Shown: positions 1 through 7,517 of the stretch, piece by piece
Position numbering within the stretch: the stretch's first letter is position 1
Layout: the number at the start of each line of letters is the position of its first letter
Assembly (NCBI GenBank): GCA_902783155.1
Contig: CACZPR010000070.1
Span: 1-32,210 of the forward strand
Length of the DNA stretch: 32,210 bases
Direction: 5' to 3'
From: an uncultured Spirochaetaceae bacterium
GTDB taxonomy: Bacteria > Spirochaetota > Spirochaetia > Treponematales > Treponemataceae
Position numbers and translations under genes: made by a program
Notes under the pieces: generated by a model
Told to the model about the DNA's origin: nothing
What the model saw: the letters and a program-made list of their open reading frames with translations, nothing else
The model's database searches: none

Positions 1-1
1 A

Positions 2-283
2 GTATGGAAGGCCGAAGAAATATCCAACGCCGTTACAGCGGCATCCCTTATGGGAAGAACAAAAAGCGAAAAAAAGAGTGCCGCCGCCCGTCTCAATGGA
101 AAAAAAGGTGGCCGCCCAAGAAAGAATCCGCTTCCTGAGTCTGTGGCCAAAAAGAATGAGAACGCAAGAAGGGCTAAAAAGTCCGCCGCGATTGCCACAA
201 AAAAGACTGTCACCGCCAAAAAAAGCTATGCCGTTGCCGAAAGACGCATGGTCCTTCCGCGTGGCTCAAAGATGGCTAAATAG
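2..283 (+). CDS. Lys/Arg-rich small basic protein, 3' part (AT-hook-like)
   Basis: The frame is open from the first base of the window, so the true start probably lies upstream; an internal ATG at 50 would give 77 residues. The product is strongly basic and Ala/Lys-rich, like histone H1-type or nucleoid-associated tails. It carries the segment NGKKGGRPRKNP, whose GRPRK core resembles an AT-hook that binds the DNA minor groove. No catalytic domain is visible. The stop at 281-283 is followed by a strong intrinsic terminator, so this is the last gene of its unit. Its role as a DNA-binding protein is an inference from composition and the GRP motif. The family is not recognised with certainty. Confidence 0.6.
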   Translation, partial: VWKAEEISNAVTAASLMGRTKSEKKSAAARLNGKKGGRPRKNPLPESVAKKNENARRAKKSAAIATKKTVTAKKSYAVAERRMVLPRGSKMAK

Positions 284-314
284 ATTTTGGCACAATTGAA
301 TTGAAGAAAATTGC

Positions 315-346
315 TCCCCATGCCTGTAGGTGTGGGGATTTTTTTT
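315..346 (+). terminator. Intrinsic terminator after the basic-protein gene
   Basis: TCCCCA (315-320) pairs perfectly with TGGGGA (333-338). An inner CCT/AGG pairing lies in the loop, and eight T follow (339-346). It sits 32 bp after the stop codon. Confidence 0.85.
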
Positions 347-387
347 GCCCATGCGGACAAATTTTTTGAATTTTTTTTAAAAAGAAT

Positions 388-416
388 TTGACATGCCACT
401 ACATATAGTGTATACT
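388..416 (+). promoter_or_regulatory. Near-consensus sigma70 promoter of the small RNA
   Basis: TTGACA (388-393), a 17-bp spacer and TATACT (411-416). The 30 bp upstream is made of A and T runs, resembling an UP element. The spacer contains an inverted repeat, CACTA-CATA-TAGTG (397-410), which could be an operator under RNA polymerase. No plus-strand ORF lies downstream; the next gene is on the opposite strand. Confidence 0.85.
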
Positions 417-422
417 CGCTTA

Positions 423-516
423 TAGTTTCAATATAAATCCACTATTTATGTTGAACGATTCCCACTCAGCTCTGTCAGCTTTTCCCACTAATCCCACTGG
501 CAGAGCGTTTTTTTTT
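423..516 (+). ncRNA. Candidate small regulatory RNA, about 94 nt, with repeated CCCACU motifs
   Basis: The transcript is bounded by a near-consensus promoter (start expected about 423) and an intrinsic terminator ending at 516; it holds no plausible ORF. Hairpin 1 is TTCAATATAAAT (427-438) with ATTTATGTTGAA (444-455): 12 pairs, one of them G-U, loop CCACT. A linker (456-468) contains TTCCCACT. Hairpin 2 is GCTCTGTCAG (469-478) with CTGGCAGAGC (497-506): 10 pairs, one of them G-U, with an 18-nt loop holding TCCCACT and most of a second copy; nine T follow. (C)CCACT therefore recurs in loop 1, the linker and loop 2, mostly exposed. C-rich loops are known to pair with Shine-Dalgarno regions in other bacteria; that function here is inference. 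It does not resemble SRP RNA, tmRNA, 6S RNA or a tRNA. Confidence 0.72.
469..516 (+). terminator. Intrinsic terminator of the small RNA
   Basis: Ten-pair stem 469-478/497-506 with one G-U pair and an 18-nt loop, followed by nine T (508-516). There is no T-run on the other strand, so it does not terminate the GH57-like gene that converges from the right. Confidence 0.85.
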
Positions 517-553
517 GCCCTGCACTGTGGATTGCGGACCGTTTGGGGCTGCT

Positions 554-2140
554 TCATTTCTTTTTGCTGAAAATCCTGTAGTTCATCCAGGGAAAGAGGG
601 GGTGGTCCTTCTCCAGATTTGTCAGCCATTCAGTGCTGACGGAGTTGCTTGCCAGAGCGTCGAAAACCTGCGAGAACGAGAGTATGTCCTTCTTGAACTC
701 CTCCCTTGCGAAATCCGGGCAGAGACCTTCCTGAATCATCTTTGGCAGCGCGCTTGACTGTACAAGGAATGCCTCCTTTGCTCCAAGATTAAGAAGACGT
801 GCCTTGAGGCTTGTTTCACCTGGGAACCTGCTCGCAAGTTCTATCATGCGCTCCGTTGCCTTTCGTGTGTATCGCATCATCCAGTTGTTGCTGCTGTCAA
901 GAAGGTCCTCGCTGTATCCGTCGCCGCCACCCGAACATGGGTAGGGATTTATTTTCTGCAGTGAGAACTGTTTTTTTATGTTTTCGCCGCAGACCGAAAG
1001 CTCCACCTCGTTGTCCGCAGCGCATATCCTTATGACCGATTCCAGCCAGTCCACACCCTCGTGCCACTCCTGTCCCAAATATTCGGACGGTATCGTGCAG
1101 ACAAGGGTTGCCGTGTTGTCCTCAATCTCATCCGCCGCGGCCAGAAGTTTTTTTCTCTTGGAACCAAAGAAGTCCGCCGCGTCAATCTGGACCTGCTTTT
1201 TGGCTTCATCTGGATTGTAGGGGACGTTCTTTTCTGAATCGTCGGTTCTGGACCAATATTTGAACCCGGTCTGGACCCTGGAGCCGTCGTTTTTCATCAG
1301 CGTCCTTAGCGTCTCTCCCGGAAGTTCAAATCCCACATCCTTTTCCACGGAAAGGTAGCACTGGTTCTGGGAATATCCGTCCCTTATGTCGCGCGGTGTG
1401 TCCGGGTCGCTTCCGAATGTCACCAGCGATGTGTTTGTTCTTGCGGGGCAGAATATTCCCTTTTCGCTTGGGGTTTCGGCAAAAAGCAGGGCCCTTGCGT
1501 CAAGAATTGTGTAGTTGATTCCGTATGGCCGAAGAATTTTGTCAAATCCGGATGCCCACCCAAGGTAGGGGAGATAGAATCCGCCGCCGATTTCACCAAA
1601 AAAGTATTTTGCGGAAAGAAGTCCAGTCTCAATCTGCGCGTTCACCGATTCGGGAAGGTCCGCAAAGTGGGGCAGGTAGGCATAGGTCGCCGCGGTCGGG
1701 ATGATTTCGACAACACCCTTTGAGACAAATTTGCGAATCTGCCGGACAATCTTTCTCTGGAATTTGTTCACAAAGAGGTCCAGCTTTTTTTCAAGTGTGT
1801 CCAGGGTCGCTTTCACGAGTGGCAGAATCTTTTCGTCCCCGGCGTTGCGCTCCAGCTCCTTTTTTCCAATTTCAATACGCCGCTCAAGGTTTTTCTGGTA
1901 CTGGACCTGTATTTCCTGGTCCTCCAGCATCTCGCACAGGACTGGGCTAAGCACAAGGTTGATTTTGAACGGAACCTCCTCCTCGCAAAGTCTTCCCAGC
2001 ATTTCAACAAGGGGGATGTACGTGTCCGTTATTGCGGAAAAAAGTATGTCGTTGGGTGCGGAAAAAGTTTCATCCGCGCCGGTGCTTCGTATATATGCCT
2101 GCTCGGCTGTTATAACCAGAATAAGTTTTTTGCTTGACAT
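554..2140 (-). CDS. GH57 / 1,4-alpha-glucan branching enzyme-like protein, catalytic residues lost
   Basis: At 528 residues it aligns along its length with GH57 branching enzymes (DUF1957 type). Recognisable landmarks are the N-terminal strand followed by ...AYIR (11-18), the segment equivalent to ATHGYLP (here ATYAYLP, 151-157), the LPE-type strand (FYLPYLGW, 188-195) and the E-x-x-G-x-x-W-x-EG region (353-362). In active enzymes these carry two N-terminal His, a His, the Glu nucleophile and the acid Asp. Here the equivalents are non-His, Y153, Y192 and P351. I therefore read it as a non-catalytic glucan-binding or scaffold homologue, not an active branching enzyme. The start ATG (2138-2140) follows GGGG-rich sequence 15 bp after the DUF4912 gene, so the two are co-transcribed. 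No terminator is visible downstream. Confidence 0.85.
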   Translation of the reverse strand: MSSKKLILVITAEQAYIRSTGADETFSAPNDILFSAITDTYIPLVEMLGRLCEEEVPFKINLVLSPVLCEMLEDQEIQVQYQKNLERRIEIGKKELERNAGDEKILPLVKATLDTLEKKLDLFVNKFQRKIVRQIRKFVSKGVVEIIPTAATYAYLPHFADLPESVNAQIETGLLSAKYFFGEIGGGFYLPYLGWASGFDKILRPYGINYTILDARALLFAETPSEKGIFCPARTNTSLVTFGSDPDTPRDIRDGYSQNQCYLSVEKDVGFELPGETLRTLMKNDGSRVQTGFKYWSRTDDSEKNVPYNPDEAKKQVQIDAADFFGSKRKKLLAAADEIEDNTATLVCTIPSEYLGQEWHEGVDWLESVIRICAADNEVELSVCGENIKKQFSLQKINPYPCSGGGDGYSEDLLDSSNNWMMRYTRKATERMIELASRFPGETSLKARLLNLGAKEAFLVQSSALPKMIQEGLCPDFAREEFKKDILSFSQVFDALASNSVSTEWLTNLEKDHPLFPWMNYRIFSKKK

Positions 2141-2155
2141 CTGAATCCCCTTTTG

Positions 2156-2827
2156 TCAGGAGAACGACTGGCGGTGCTTTCTGTAGTGGGTGCTGATTAT
2201 TTCCTCCATTCCAGAAAGTTTTTCCAGTTTGCTCATCTCCAATTTTTGTCCCGGCTGGAGGGATGAGACCGCGCTTCCCTCCTGTGGTATCTCAAGTCTC
2301 TTTGTGTAGGCCAGAACCCTTGGCTCTCCACCGTCGAACTTGCCCTTGAGGTTGATTATTGCATATTTTTTTCCGGCGGGGATAAAGACATACTGCTCCC
2401 TGTCCTCCTCCGATATGCTTATATCAAAGCTGTCGTCCGGTGTGTCGCCCGTGGCTGTGTCGAAGAACGCTACATGCAGAAGAAGTCCCTCAAAGCTTGG
2501 GTCGTTCCTGAGTATGGAAAGCTGGGATTCGCTTATGTCCCAGAACACAAAAATCCATGCAGGATTACGCTGGACCGCAAAAATCTGGGTCTCGTTGTAG
2601 CTTTTTGGCAACGTGTCCGGCAAGCTCACGTCGTCATCAGTCAGCTGCACGTCATTGTCCGATTCCGCGTCGTTCTCCAGTTCCTCGGCAAGCTCCATAA
2701 GCTCCCCGATTATAAATCGCCGCGTAAGGTTTGACGGTATGTCGATTCCATAGTCGTTGGCCAAAGAAATAAGGTCGGCTGTCGAAATCGATTCAAGATA
2801 TTGCCGAGAGAACTCATGTTTTTCCAT
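2156..2827 (-). CDS. DUF4912 protein with Rho-N/SAP-like N-terminus
   Basis: The product has 223 residues from the ATG at 2825-2827. Residues 1-45 look like the small Rho N-terminal/SAP-like helical module (LESISTADLISLANDYGI). Residues about 75-200 match DUF4912, with the family-typical NPAWIFVFWDIS strand and a predicted beta-sandwich. DUF4912 genes are often found beside GH57/DUF1957 genes, as here, suggesting a shared role in polysaccharide or glycogen handling; the biochemical function is unknown. A longer reading from a TTG at 2863 is possible. However, that TTG is part of a TTGACA -35 box and the ATG lies 7 bp after a -10-like box, so I prefer the ATG and a leaderless mRNA. Confidence 0.82.
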   Translation of the reverse strand: MEKHEFSRQYLESISTADLISLANDYGIDIPSNLTRRFIIGELMELAEELENDAESDNDVQLTDDDVSLPDTLPKSYNETQIFAVQRNPAWIFVFWDISESQLSILRNDPSFEGLLLHVAFFDTATGDTPDDSFDISISEEDREQYVFIPAGKKYAIINLKGKFDGGEPRVLAYTKRLEIPQEGSAVSSLQPGQKLEMSKLEKLSGMEEIISTHYRKHRQSFS

Positions 2828-2834
2828 GGAAACA

Positions 2835-2863
2835 AATATTCTATAAAAAATGGCTTGTGTCAA
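2835..2863 (-). promoter_or_regulatory. Promoter of the DUF4912-GH57 operon, leaderless type
   Basis: On the minus strand TTGACA (2863-2858), a 17-bp spacer and AATATT (2840-2835), then 7 bp to the ATG at 2827. Transcription would start at or next to the A of ATG. No Shine-Dalgarno is present. The -10 matches consensus at only 4 of 6 positions. Confidence 0.55.
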
Positions 2864-2918
2864 GAATGGGAATCATGTCGATTAGTGTTTCCTGTGCCGC
2901 AGACAGTCCATAGTCCCG

Positions 2919-2964
2919 CCGATTCAAGTTTTACCGAAAATATGCCGAAATACCTACCGATAGG
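2919..2964. repeat. CCGA direct repeats in the divergent intergenic region
   Basis: Four CCGA cores start at 2919, 2934, 2945 and 2957 (spacing 15, 11 and 12 bp). The last lies inside a partial inverted repeat, CCTA-CCGA-TAGG (2953-2964). The helical-turn spacing would suit a regulator between the divergent DUF4912 and binding-protein genes. No convincing plus-strand -35/-10 pair is visible in this 140-bp gap. Confidence 0.3.
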
Positions 2965-2978
2965 AAAAAAGCGTTTTC

Positions 2979-3869
2979 TTGCCATTTTTTCCAAGGAGAT
3001 TGTATGTCAGCACCCCCCCCCTATCTATACAGCTGTATAGTAAATTTCTCCGAAGATTTTTCTCTTTCGGACTGATTTTTTTTCTCTCTGCCCTAATCCT
3101 TCCTACTTCCATTTTTGCACAGACATCCTCAAAAAACAATGACGGCGATATAGCTGGAATCCTTAGCCGCGGTGAGCTCAGGGTCGCCATAACAGCAGTG
3201 GACCAGCCTCCGTTTTATTTTGTTGACAGGAGCGGAAAACTTGCCGGCTATGACATCGACATTGCCACAAAGATGGCCGATGAGCTTGGCGTAAAGCTTG
3301 TGATTACAAGGGACGCGCCATCATTCAATGACCTTGTTACTTTGGTCTCATCGGGAAAGGCAGATCTCGCGGTATCTAAGCTCAGCAAGACTCTTACAAG
3401 ATCCAAGACGGTAAAATTTTCGACCCCGTACATGACTTTCAGACAGGGACTTTTGTTCAACCGACTCCAGCTTGCGAAGGTTGCAAGTGAAAGCGAAGTC
3501 AAAAACTATGTGAGAAATTACACCGGTACAATCGGCGTGATTGCAAACTCGTCCTACGCGAATTATGCGAAAATCAATTTTCCCAATGCCGTCATAAAGG
3601 AATACCAGACATGGGAGGAAGCGGTGGAGGCCCTTGTGAACGGCGAGGTGCTTTCCGTTTACCGCGATGAGCTGGAGATAAAAAAAGTTTTGTCGTCGGT
3701 TCCCCAGAGCGCGCTTTCGTTCAAGCCCATCTATTTCAAGGACCTTACGGATCCAATTGCCATTGCGGTCAAGAGCGAGAATACCCAGCTTCTTTACTGG
3801 GTCAACTTTTTCCTTGAGAGCCAGAAAAAAATGACCGCAGAAGAAATTCTTTCGACCTATTCATACTAA
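2979..3869 (+). CDS. Periplasmic amino-acid-binding protein (SBP family 3), start displaced by a C9 tract
   Basis: The product is an ABC-type family 3 solute-binding protein (SBP_bac_3). It has a hydrophobic signal peptide ending ...SIFA-QT, then LSRGELRVAI, PPFYFVD, LAGYDIDIATKMADELG and the DLVTLVSSGKADLAVS segment, all typical of polar or acidic amino-acid binders. The obvious start, ATG at 3004 with AAGGAGA five bases upstream, is in the wrong frame: from it the read passes a run of nine C (3013-3021) and stops at 3073. In the coding frame only TTG codons at 2979 (no Shine-Dalgarno) or 3000 (too close to it) are available. One extra C would fuse ATG to the signal peptide. The gene may thus be phase-variable, or the run may contain a sequencing error. 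It lies 12 bp before the symporter-cyclase gene with no permease or ATPase nearby. Confidence 0.85.
   Translation: MPFFPRRLYVSTPPLSIQLYSKFLRRFFSFGLIFFLSALILPTSIFAQTSSKNNDGDIAGILSRGELRVAITAVDQPPFYFVDRSGKLAGYDIDIATKMADELGVKLVITRDAPSFNDLVTLVSSGKADLAVSKLSKTLTRSKTVKFSTPYMTFRQGLLFNRLQLAKVASESEVKNYVRNYTGTIGVIANSSYANYAKINFPNAVIKEYQTWEEAVEALVNGEVLSVYRDELEIKKVLSSVPQSALSFKPIYFKDLTDPIAIAVKSENTQLLYWVNFFLESQKKMTAEEILSTYSY
3013..3021 (+). repeat. Homopolymeric C9 tract, candidate phase-variation switch
   Basis: Nine consecutive C between the Shine-Dalgarno-backed ATG (3004) and the signal peptide of the binding protein. Ten or seven C would put ATG and the body of the gene in one frame; nine do not. Confidence 0.75.
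3025..3040. repeat. Perfect 16-bp palindrome
   Basis: CTATACAGCTGTATAG is its own reverse complement. It starts 3 bp after the C9 tract, within the signal-peptide coding region. It could be an operator or an mRNA hairpin next to the start; the function is unknown. Confidence 0.5.
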
Positions 3870-3881
3870 GGAGAGCGTTAG

Positions 3882-6800
3882 ATGTTCGGAAAAATATTGA
3901 AAAACCCGATAACAATTTTTGTTGCGGTTGCGCTGGGAATCCTGTTGGGCATCTATGAAAAGCAGCTTTCACTGTCACTTGGGGTAATAGGAGACGCTTA
4001 CCTGAATCTCTTCCAGATGACGGTCATTCCGATTCTCGTCACATCAATCGTTGCAAGCCTTGCCCAGCTTATGAAGGACAGGAACGCCCGCCGCCATATA
4101 ATCAAAATCATTTTCGTGTTCCTGATTATGCTTACGGTGACATCCGTGTTCGGAACTTTTGCCGGAATAATCGGAAAGCCGGGAGAAAACCTTGGTGAGT
4201 CCACTACGGAGGTTTTGGACAGCATAATCAAAAAATCCTCGGACACATCCCAGGACGAGATGTCGCTCTACGATGCCTCGGAGGATGTCGCTCAGGAAAA
4301 ATCTTCAATCGCGGATTTCTTCCTCAACATAATTCCCTCCAACATTTTCAATGCCTTCAGTTCCGGCTCCATACTCCAGCTTGTTTTTTTCAGCATAATT
4401 TTTGGAATAGCGATAGGATTTTTGAAGGATGAGTCATCGACAAGGCTCATAAACGGTGCGGTCTCGCTGAAAGAGTCGTTCCAGAAGCTGATCAACTGGA
4501 CCATGTACGGTCTGCCGCTGGGACTTGTTTTCCTTATGGCAAAACAGATTGCGCAGGTCGGTGTTGAGATACTTCTTGCGATGGTGAAATTCATTGTCGT
4601 GTTCTACGGTGCCGGACTTGCCGCCGTAATTATCTGTACGCTGATAATCTGGATAAAGTCGGGCATAAAAAATCCCCTGACCGTTTTCAAGAAGGTCGCA
4701 AACCCAATCATAATTTCTTTTGCGACACGGAACAGTTTTGCGGCGCTTCCGTCATCGGTCTCCGCATTGAAGAGCCTCAACTACGACACCAACACGGTTG
4801 ACCTTGTGTTCCCGCTTGGACTTACAATCCTCAGGTTCGGAAACATAATGTACTTTGCGTTTGCATCCTGCTTCATTTCCCAGATTTACAACGCAACGCT
4901 CACTGTTCCTGTAATCGGACTGATTATCGCTGGCTCCATTCTTGCTGGAACTGCAACTGCCGGTGCTTCCGGGCTTCTCACTCTGCCGATGATTTCACTG
5001 ATTCTTGATCCAATCGGTCTTCCTGTCGAGTCCATGCTTGTCGTGTTCATGGCGATTGACTCCCTTATCGACCCGATGAGGACTCTCCTTATTGTCTATG
5101 TGAACGTCGCGACCACGGCACTTGTTTCGTCAAAGAATAAGAAGAAAAAGAAAAATGAGGTGACACTTTCCGATGCAGATTCAGAATCTGTTGATGAAAT
5201 TGAGATAGAGCCGGAGAAGATTGTTGCGGTGGACCTTGAATCCGAGCATGAAATTTCCGAAGCCAGTCTGGCTCCTGCAAAGGCTGTTCCAATAAATAGG
5301 AAAACAAATGCCGCCGTGAATAAAAAATCCGCGCTGGTTTTCCCGAAGCATGCATCCGGCACACAGAGCAGGGCTGGCCACACCCACAAGGACGGAATGA
5401 AAGTAAAAATCCGTGACGCGCTTATTGTGGTAAACACACTGCTCATTGTCGCGACCGCAGCGGTCATAATCTGGGTAAGCTCGCACGGAACGCAGGACTC
5501 CGTTTACTCGGTATCGAACAATCTTGTCACGGAAATCCTCCAGTCCATCGACACAAAGCTTGAGGCATATTATACGCCGGCATCACAGGAAATCCACAGC
5601 ATAATGCACCACTACTGGAACGAAGACACATACCATTTCCAGAGCGACGATGAGATTGCCCTTGACTATTTTATGGAGCTTCTCGACACCCACAAGGAAT
5701 TCGCGATGGTCTACTTCGGGGATACAAAGGGAAATCTGATAATGGGACGCAGGATGCCGGACGGTTCCCTCACACGGCGTTACATAACAAGGGTTGACGA
5801 CACGGTTTACACAAGATACGTGCATGAAAACAGAATCTACAACGCGACTTTCCCGAACACAACGGAGAGCGCTTCAACAGGATACGACCCAAGGACGAGG
5901 GGATGGTACAAAAAGGCTGTCTCGCAGAAACGCACTGTCTGGACAAATGTCTACATATTTGCGACCGACAACATGCCCGGATTCTCATGCGCATCTCCAG
6001 TCTATGACGACGACGGAAACCTTATAGGGGTTGCCTGCATAGACATAGGAATAAGGGACCTGTCGCTTTACCTTGGAAAAATCTCCACGCCCGCGAACTC
6101 ACGTCTTTTCATCTACGACCAGGACAACCAGATTATAGCAAAACCGATGAAGGACACGGATTCCATAGATACTCTTCTGAACGTTCATCCAGAGGCGGAT
6201 GGTACCAGCACTTACACGATGAAAAACGTCGATGACAACTCCGACCCGATAATATCCGGCGCATTCAGATTCTGCAAGGGAAAGGAAAACGCGGACGAAA
6301 TATCGCTGTTCGAGACTGGCGGCAAAAAGTATTTCTGCAAGCTGGACTCCATGACAATCGACAACGAGCTTTCACTGAACGTGGGCATGGTCATTCCCGA
6401 CGAGGACATAATGGGGATTGTCTACAAAAACAACAGGACCGTTATGATAATCTCTATCGTGGTAATTGTCATTGCGATTGTGATTTCCATACTCCTTTCC
6501 TCGCTGATTTCCAAACCGATGAAAGTTCTTTCAAGCGAGATGGACAACATCAGGAAACTTTCAATTGAGGAGGACGACGTTGCCATTGATTCCGGCATAA
6601 AGGAAATCGACACGATGGTTGACTCGTTCCAGGGCATGAAGCAGGGACTGATGAACTTCAAGAAATACGTTCCGTCCGATCTTGTGTCCATACTGATTCG
6701 TGACAACCAGAACGCCGAGATTGGCGGCAAAAAGCAGTGCCTCACGCTCATGTTCTCGGACATAGAGAATTTTACGGGCATTGCGGAAAAGACAAAACCG

Positions 6801-7517
6801 GAGGAGCTTATCGGGCGGCTCTACGACTATTTCTCTCTCCTTGCCCACACAATCACGGACAACAAGGGAACCATAGACAAGTACATCGGGGACTCAATCA
6901 TGGCATTCTGGGGTGCGCCTGTGGACATTGAGACAAAGACCCACGCACGTCTTGCCTGCCGTTCCGCTCTTACATGCCAGATGCAGGGCTTCAATCTTTC
7001 CAACATCTGGTCAAGGGAAGGAAAGCCTAGGTTCCGCACAAGATTTGGAATCCATACCGGCGAGGTCGTCGTAGGAAACATGGGTTCCGACGAAAGAATC
7101 AACTACACGGTTCTTGGTGACAGCGTGAATCTTGCGAGCAGGCTTGAGGGACTGAACAAATATTATGGAACGGAAATCATAGCCAGCGGGGCAACGCATG
7201 AGCTTGTCAAGGATGAATTCGAATTCCGTCTTCTGGATAAAATAACCGTGAAGGGCAAGGTGCTTCCAATTTTCATTTACGAGCTTCTTGCCGAGAAGGG
7301 AAAAATTGACCAGAAGGTTTTGAAAATCTACGACGTATATGAGATGGGTCTGAATTATTATTTTGACGGAGACTGGGACAAGTGCATCCACTACATGAAC
7401 TTCGTGATTGACCGCATTGATGACAGTGCCGCAAAAGTAATAAAAGAGCGCGCGGAAAAATTCAAGCTGAATCCACCCGCAAACTGGAGCGGAATATATG
7501 CCTTTGACAAAAAATAG
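3882..7517 (+). CDS. SLC1-type symporter fused to dCache-HAMP-class III adenylate cyclase
   Basis: A 1211-residue fusion. Residues 1-417 are a DAACS/SLC1 (SDF) domain with several membrane segments; 418-510 is a charged linker; 513-533 a membrane helix; 540-840 a dCache sensor (GYDPRTRGWYKKAV at 667-680); 853-875 a membrane helix followed by HAMP; 930-1140 a class III cyclase. The cyclase has metal ligands D960 and D1004, adenine-type K1000 and T1076, and transition-state N1083 and R1087, so it should make cAMP in the cytoplasm. Aligning from memory to GltPh, the substrate residues D394 and R397 are kept (D397, R400), but sodium-site residues N310, D312, N401 and D405 become L317, F319, I404 and N408. 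The domain may be a sensor rather than a Na+ transporter. ATG follows GGAG; the 3' end overlaps the racemase gene by 20 bp. Confidence 0.92.
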   Translation: MFGKILKNPITIFVAVALGILLGIYEKQLSLSLGVIGDAYLNLFQMTVIPILVTSIVASLAQLMKDRNARRHIIKIIFVFLIMLTVTSVFGTFAGIIGKPGENLGESTTEVLDSIIKKSSDTSQDEMSLYDASEDVAQEKSSIADFFLNIIPSNIFNAFSSGSILQLVFFSIIFGIAIGFLKDESSTRLINGAVSLKESFQKLINWTMYGLPLGLVFLMAKQIAQVGVEILLAMVKFIVVFYGAGLAAVIICTLIIWIKSGIKNPLTVFKKVANPIIISFATRNSFAALPSSVSALKSLNYDTNTVDLVFPLGLTILRFGNIMYFAFASCFISQIYNATLTVPVIGLIIAGSILAGTATAGASGLLTLPMISLILDPIGLPVESMLVVFMAIDSLIDPMRTLLIVYVNVATTALVSSKNKKKKKNEVTLSDADSESVDEIEIEPEKIVAVDLESEHEISEASLAPAKAVPINRKTNAAVNKKSALVFPKHASGTQSRAGHTHKDGMKVKIRDALIVVNTLLIVATAAVIIWVSSHGTQDSVYSVSNNLVTEILQSIDTKLEAYYTPASQEIHSIMHHYWNEDTYHFQSDDEIALDYFMELLDTHKEFAMVYFGDTKGNLIMGRRMPDGSLTRRYITRVDDTVYTRYVHENRIYNATFPNTTESASTGYDPRTRGWYKKAVSQKRTVWTNVYIFATDNMPGFSCASPVYDDDGNLIGVACIDIGIRDLSLYLGKISTPANSRLFIYDQDNQIIAKPMKDTDSIDTLLNVHPEADGTSTYTMKNVDDNSDPIISGAFRFCKGKENADEISLFETGGKKYFCKLDSMTIDNELSLNVGMVIPDEDIMGIVYKNNRTVMIISIVVIVIAIVISILLSSLISKPMKVLSSEMDNIRKLSIEEDDVAIDSGIKEIDTMVDSFQGMKQGLMNFKKYVPSDLVSILIRDNQNAEIGGKKQCLTLMFSDIENFTGIAEKTKPEELIGRLYDYFSLLAHTITDNKGTIDKYIGDSIMAFWGAPVDIETKTHARLACRSALTCQMQGFNLSNIWSREGKPRFRTRFGIHTGEVVVGNMGSDERINYTVLGDSVNLASRLEGLNKYYGTEIIASGATHELVKDEFEFRLLDKITVKGKVLPIFIYELLAEKGKIDQKVLKIYDVYEMGLNYYFDGDWDKCIHYMNFVIDRIDDSAAKVIKERAEKFKLNPPANWSGIYAFDKK

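Noticed and set aside
423..516. Riboswitch or cis-leader interpretation of the structured RNA
   Set aside because: The transcript ends in a terminator and the next gene is on the opposite strand, so there is no plus-strand gene to control.
1701..2144. 147-codon plus-strand ORF opposite the GH57-like gene
   Set aside because: Low-complexity Ser/Ile-rich translation, no Shine-Dalgarno, and wholly antisense to a conserved protein.
2979..3002. TTG codons at 2979 and 3000 as true starts of the binding protein
   Set aside because: 2979 has no Shine-Dalgarno and 3000 is one base from it; used only because the ATG at 3004 is out of frame in this sequence.
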